Shown: positions 63,641 to 64,000 of the stretch, piece after piece
How positions within the stretch are numbered: position 1 is the first letter of the stretch
How the letters are laid out: each line of letters opens with the position of its first letter
Source of the DNA: Haliotis asinina
Taxonomy: Eukaryota > Mollusca > Gastropoda > Lepetellida > Haliotidae
Direction of reading: 5' to 3'
DNA: 64,000 nt
Assembly (NCBI RefSeq): GCF_037392515.1
Contig: NC_090285.1
Coordinates: forward strand, 7,508,501 to 7,572,500
Made by a program: the position numbers and the translations under genes
The notes under the pieces: generated by a model
Told to the model about the DNA's origin: nothing
Database searches by the model: none
What the model saw: only the letters and a program-made list of their open reading frames with translations

Positions 63641-64000
63641 TAACCAATGACCTCTCTCTTACATCACATTGTGACGGAACTATTTTTCTATTCATAACAA
63701 ACATGTGAATTCACTCATTCTATACTTATATGCATTGTGAGAATGTAAACATTGCAAAAGTTGCTGTGTCGCTGTTTAATTGTGAGTAAAACTCAGACAT
63801 TATATCCATCGAAAAACACAAACGTAATGTTTCCACCAGTGATGTTAGCTGAGTGAAACAACTGCATACCACGTAATCGGGTGCTACAGAGTAGTTTACT
63901 GTATGAGGCTGTATGAGGCGATGACAACTGACATCATAAAAATAACACAATAAAGGCTATTTTGTCTGTTTAACGCATATAAAACGTAAGTAATAAATAA
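63641..64000. other. Unassigned sequence
   Basis: Nothing identified. The frame 63726-63950 (-) is unsupported. Confidence 0.35.

Overview
This window reads as nuclear DNA of a marine gastropod mollusc, most likely an abalone (Haliotis). It has low coding density, AT-leaning non-coding sequence, consensus splice signals, many short tandem arrays and dozens of short interspersed repeats. The commonest repeats end in (GAGT)n followed by a TTTAGTTTTACGCCGC-type block, which I associate with abalone sequence from memory. Nothing here suggests a bacterial or organellar genome.

Genes are few. One convincing protein-coding exon lies at 28042-28668 (+): 208 residues, apparently disordered and of unrecognised family. 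It has a splice acceptor at 27947, a short upstream ORF, and a poly(A) signal at 29758. A second convincing piece is the last coding exon (47 codons, minus strand, 51569-51709) of a gene with a lysine-rich tail resembling nucleolar RNA-binding proteins of the RBM28/Nop4 type; its other exons were not found. A third, weaker candidate exon (21749-21965, +) has features reminiscent of the atlastin/GBP helical domain. A TATA-box promoter candidate sits at 34579.

Mobile elements dominate. A complete Tc1-like DD34E transposon (41832-43451) carries an uninterrupted 341-residue transposase, matching terminal inverted repeats (TIRs) and TA target duplications. A second, unrelated Tc1-like transposase at 58.6-59.16 kb is a decayed pseudogene that has lost all three catalytic residues. 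Two copies of a non-autonomous element with TIRs of about 60 bp (35688-36264 and 44762-45464) look Mutator-like; the second has a perfect 10-bp target duplication and carries a nested 80-bp palindromic element with its own 9-bp duplication. Two related MITE families (here MITE-1 and MITE-2) recur more than a dozen times, twice as a dimer inside a longer shared block (16.6 and 31.1 kb). Several fold-back elements occur, one enclosing a G-quadruplex-type core.

At least four SINE types are present. SINE-A (about 170 bp, clear A and B boxes) and SINE-B (about 260 bp) share the same 3' tail, which suggests mobilisation by one LINE partner. SINE-C and SINE-D have different tRNA-like heads. Three copies retain readable 11-13 bp target duplications.

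Tandem arrays include units of 43 bp (two unrelated arrays), 54, 79, 20, 49, 27 and 42 bp. Those with periods divisible by three create long spurious reading frames. The 49-bp array shows higher-order periodicity. In the layout below, SINE sense is taken from tRNA-like head to (CACT)n tail, so copies that begin with GTGAGTGAG on the + strand are listed as minus. Stretches where I see nothing identifiable are stated as such.
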